5,444 bases of DNA, taken from Caldifarciminota bacterium 4484_100 (lineage in GTDB: Bacteria; Hydrothermota; Tepidihabitantia; SM23-42). A program made the position numbers and the translations under genes. The DNA lies in contig MUKB01000115.1 in assembly GCA_002049785.1 (NCBI GenBank), positions 1 through 5,444 on the forward strand. Direction: 5' to 3'. Under the pieces are notes generated by a model. It was not told the DNA's origin, did no database searches, and saw only the letters and a program-made list of their open reading frames with translations. Below are positions 5,208-5,444 of this stretch, one piece after another (the first letter of the stretch is position 1; every line of letters starts with the position of its first letter).

Positions 5208-5444
5208 TTATCTTATAAGAACCAATTTCCTGGTATATTTTAAAGAACCAGACCGATAAATAAGATAATAAACACCCGCCGGCAACCGACGATTATGCTC
5301 ATCCCGACCATCCCAGACCAACTCATAATCACCCGCATCCCTATTACCACTCCACAAAACCCTCACCCGCTGACCAACCACATTGTAAACCCCAAGACTA
5401 TACCTCCCCGACTTATCAACCTTAACCCGAATCTTCACCTGATT
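5208..5444 (-). CDS. C-terminal end of a secreted/surface protein with FlgD-like (T9SS-type) C-terminal domain, partial
   Basis: The minus-strand frame is open from the window edge to TAA at 5210-5208, giving about 78 visible residues. The GTG at 5438 is internal and is probably not the start. The sequence shows the signature of small C-terminal beta domains of the FlgD-Ig/type IX sorting class: SLGVYNVVGQRVRVL, then AGDYELVWDGRDEHNRRLPAGVYYLIYRSG, then KYTRKLVLIR at the very end. Such domains usually close large secreted enzymes or adhesins, often after an N-terminal signal peptide and various catalytic or repeat domains, all outside this window. The function of the protein itself cannot be told. 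Base composition is skewed: its coding strand is G-rich and C-poor (about 4:1 over 5281-5400), unlike cdaA on the same strand. Confidence 0.85.
   Translation of the reverse strand, partial: NQVKIRVKVDKSGRYSLGVYNVVGQRVRVLWSGNRDAGDYELVWDGRDEHNRRLPAGVYYLIYRSGSLKYTRKLVLIR

Overview
The window suggests a bacterium of the FCB-like/candidate-phylum kind, possibly candidate division WOR-3 or a relative. This rests on two genes ending in type IX-like or FlgD-like C-terminal domains, a folP-cdaA pair, an N-terminally extended dihydropteroate synthase, and AT-leaning intergenic DNA with short tandem repeats. No marker gene fixes the taxon, so the placement is an inference.

Layout, left to right. Positions 1-417 (+) hold the C-terminal half of an EamA/DMT-type membrane transporter, cut by the window edge. 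Positions 418-700 have no gene. They hold five 9-bp pyrimidine-rich units, one imperfect palindromic element and an array of 8-bp units with a 41-bp higher-order period. Positions 769-862 (-) encode a selenocysteine tRNA (selC) with its own promoter. A divergent promoter drives a secreted 636-residue CocE/NonD-type serine hydrolase (984-2894, +) with a C-terminal sorting-like domain. It converges, with 6 bp between stop codons, on cdaA (2901-3656, -), a membrane diadenylate cyclase that makes c-di-AMP. Upstream of cdaA in the same operon is folP (from 4664, -), whose intact version would have overlapped cdaA by ATGA.

As written here, folP is broken. About 50-55 codons are missing, including the DPGxGFGK region, and the frame is shifted, so the last 67 codons lie in another frame. 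folP has a consensus promoter so close to its ATG that the message should be leaderless.

Upstream of folP (4692-4912) sits the same composite repeat found at 442-680, in inverted orientation, so the two arrays bracket the selC/hydrolase/cdaA/folP segment as long imperfect inverted repeats. The right end has a 16-bp perfect palindrome, a strongly C-over-G skewed stretch, and the C-terminal end (5208-5444, -) of another secreted or surface protein with an FlgD-like domain.

The clearest items for follow-up are the internally deleted folP, the selenocysteine tRNA with an imperfect acceptor stem, and the paired inverted composite repeats, one of which carries an extra palindromic element.
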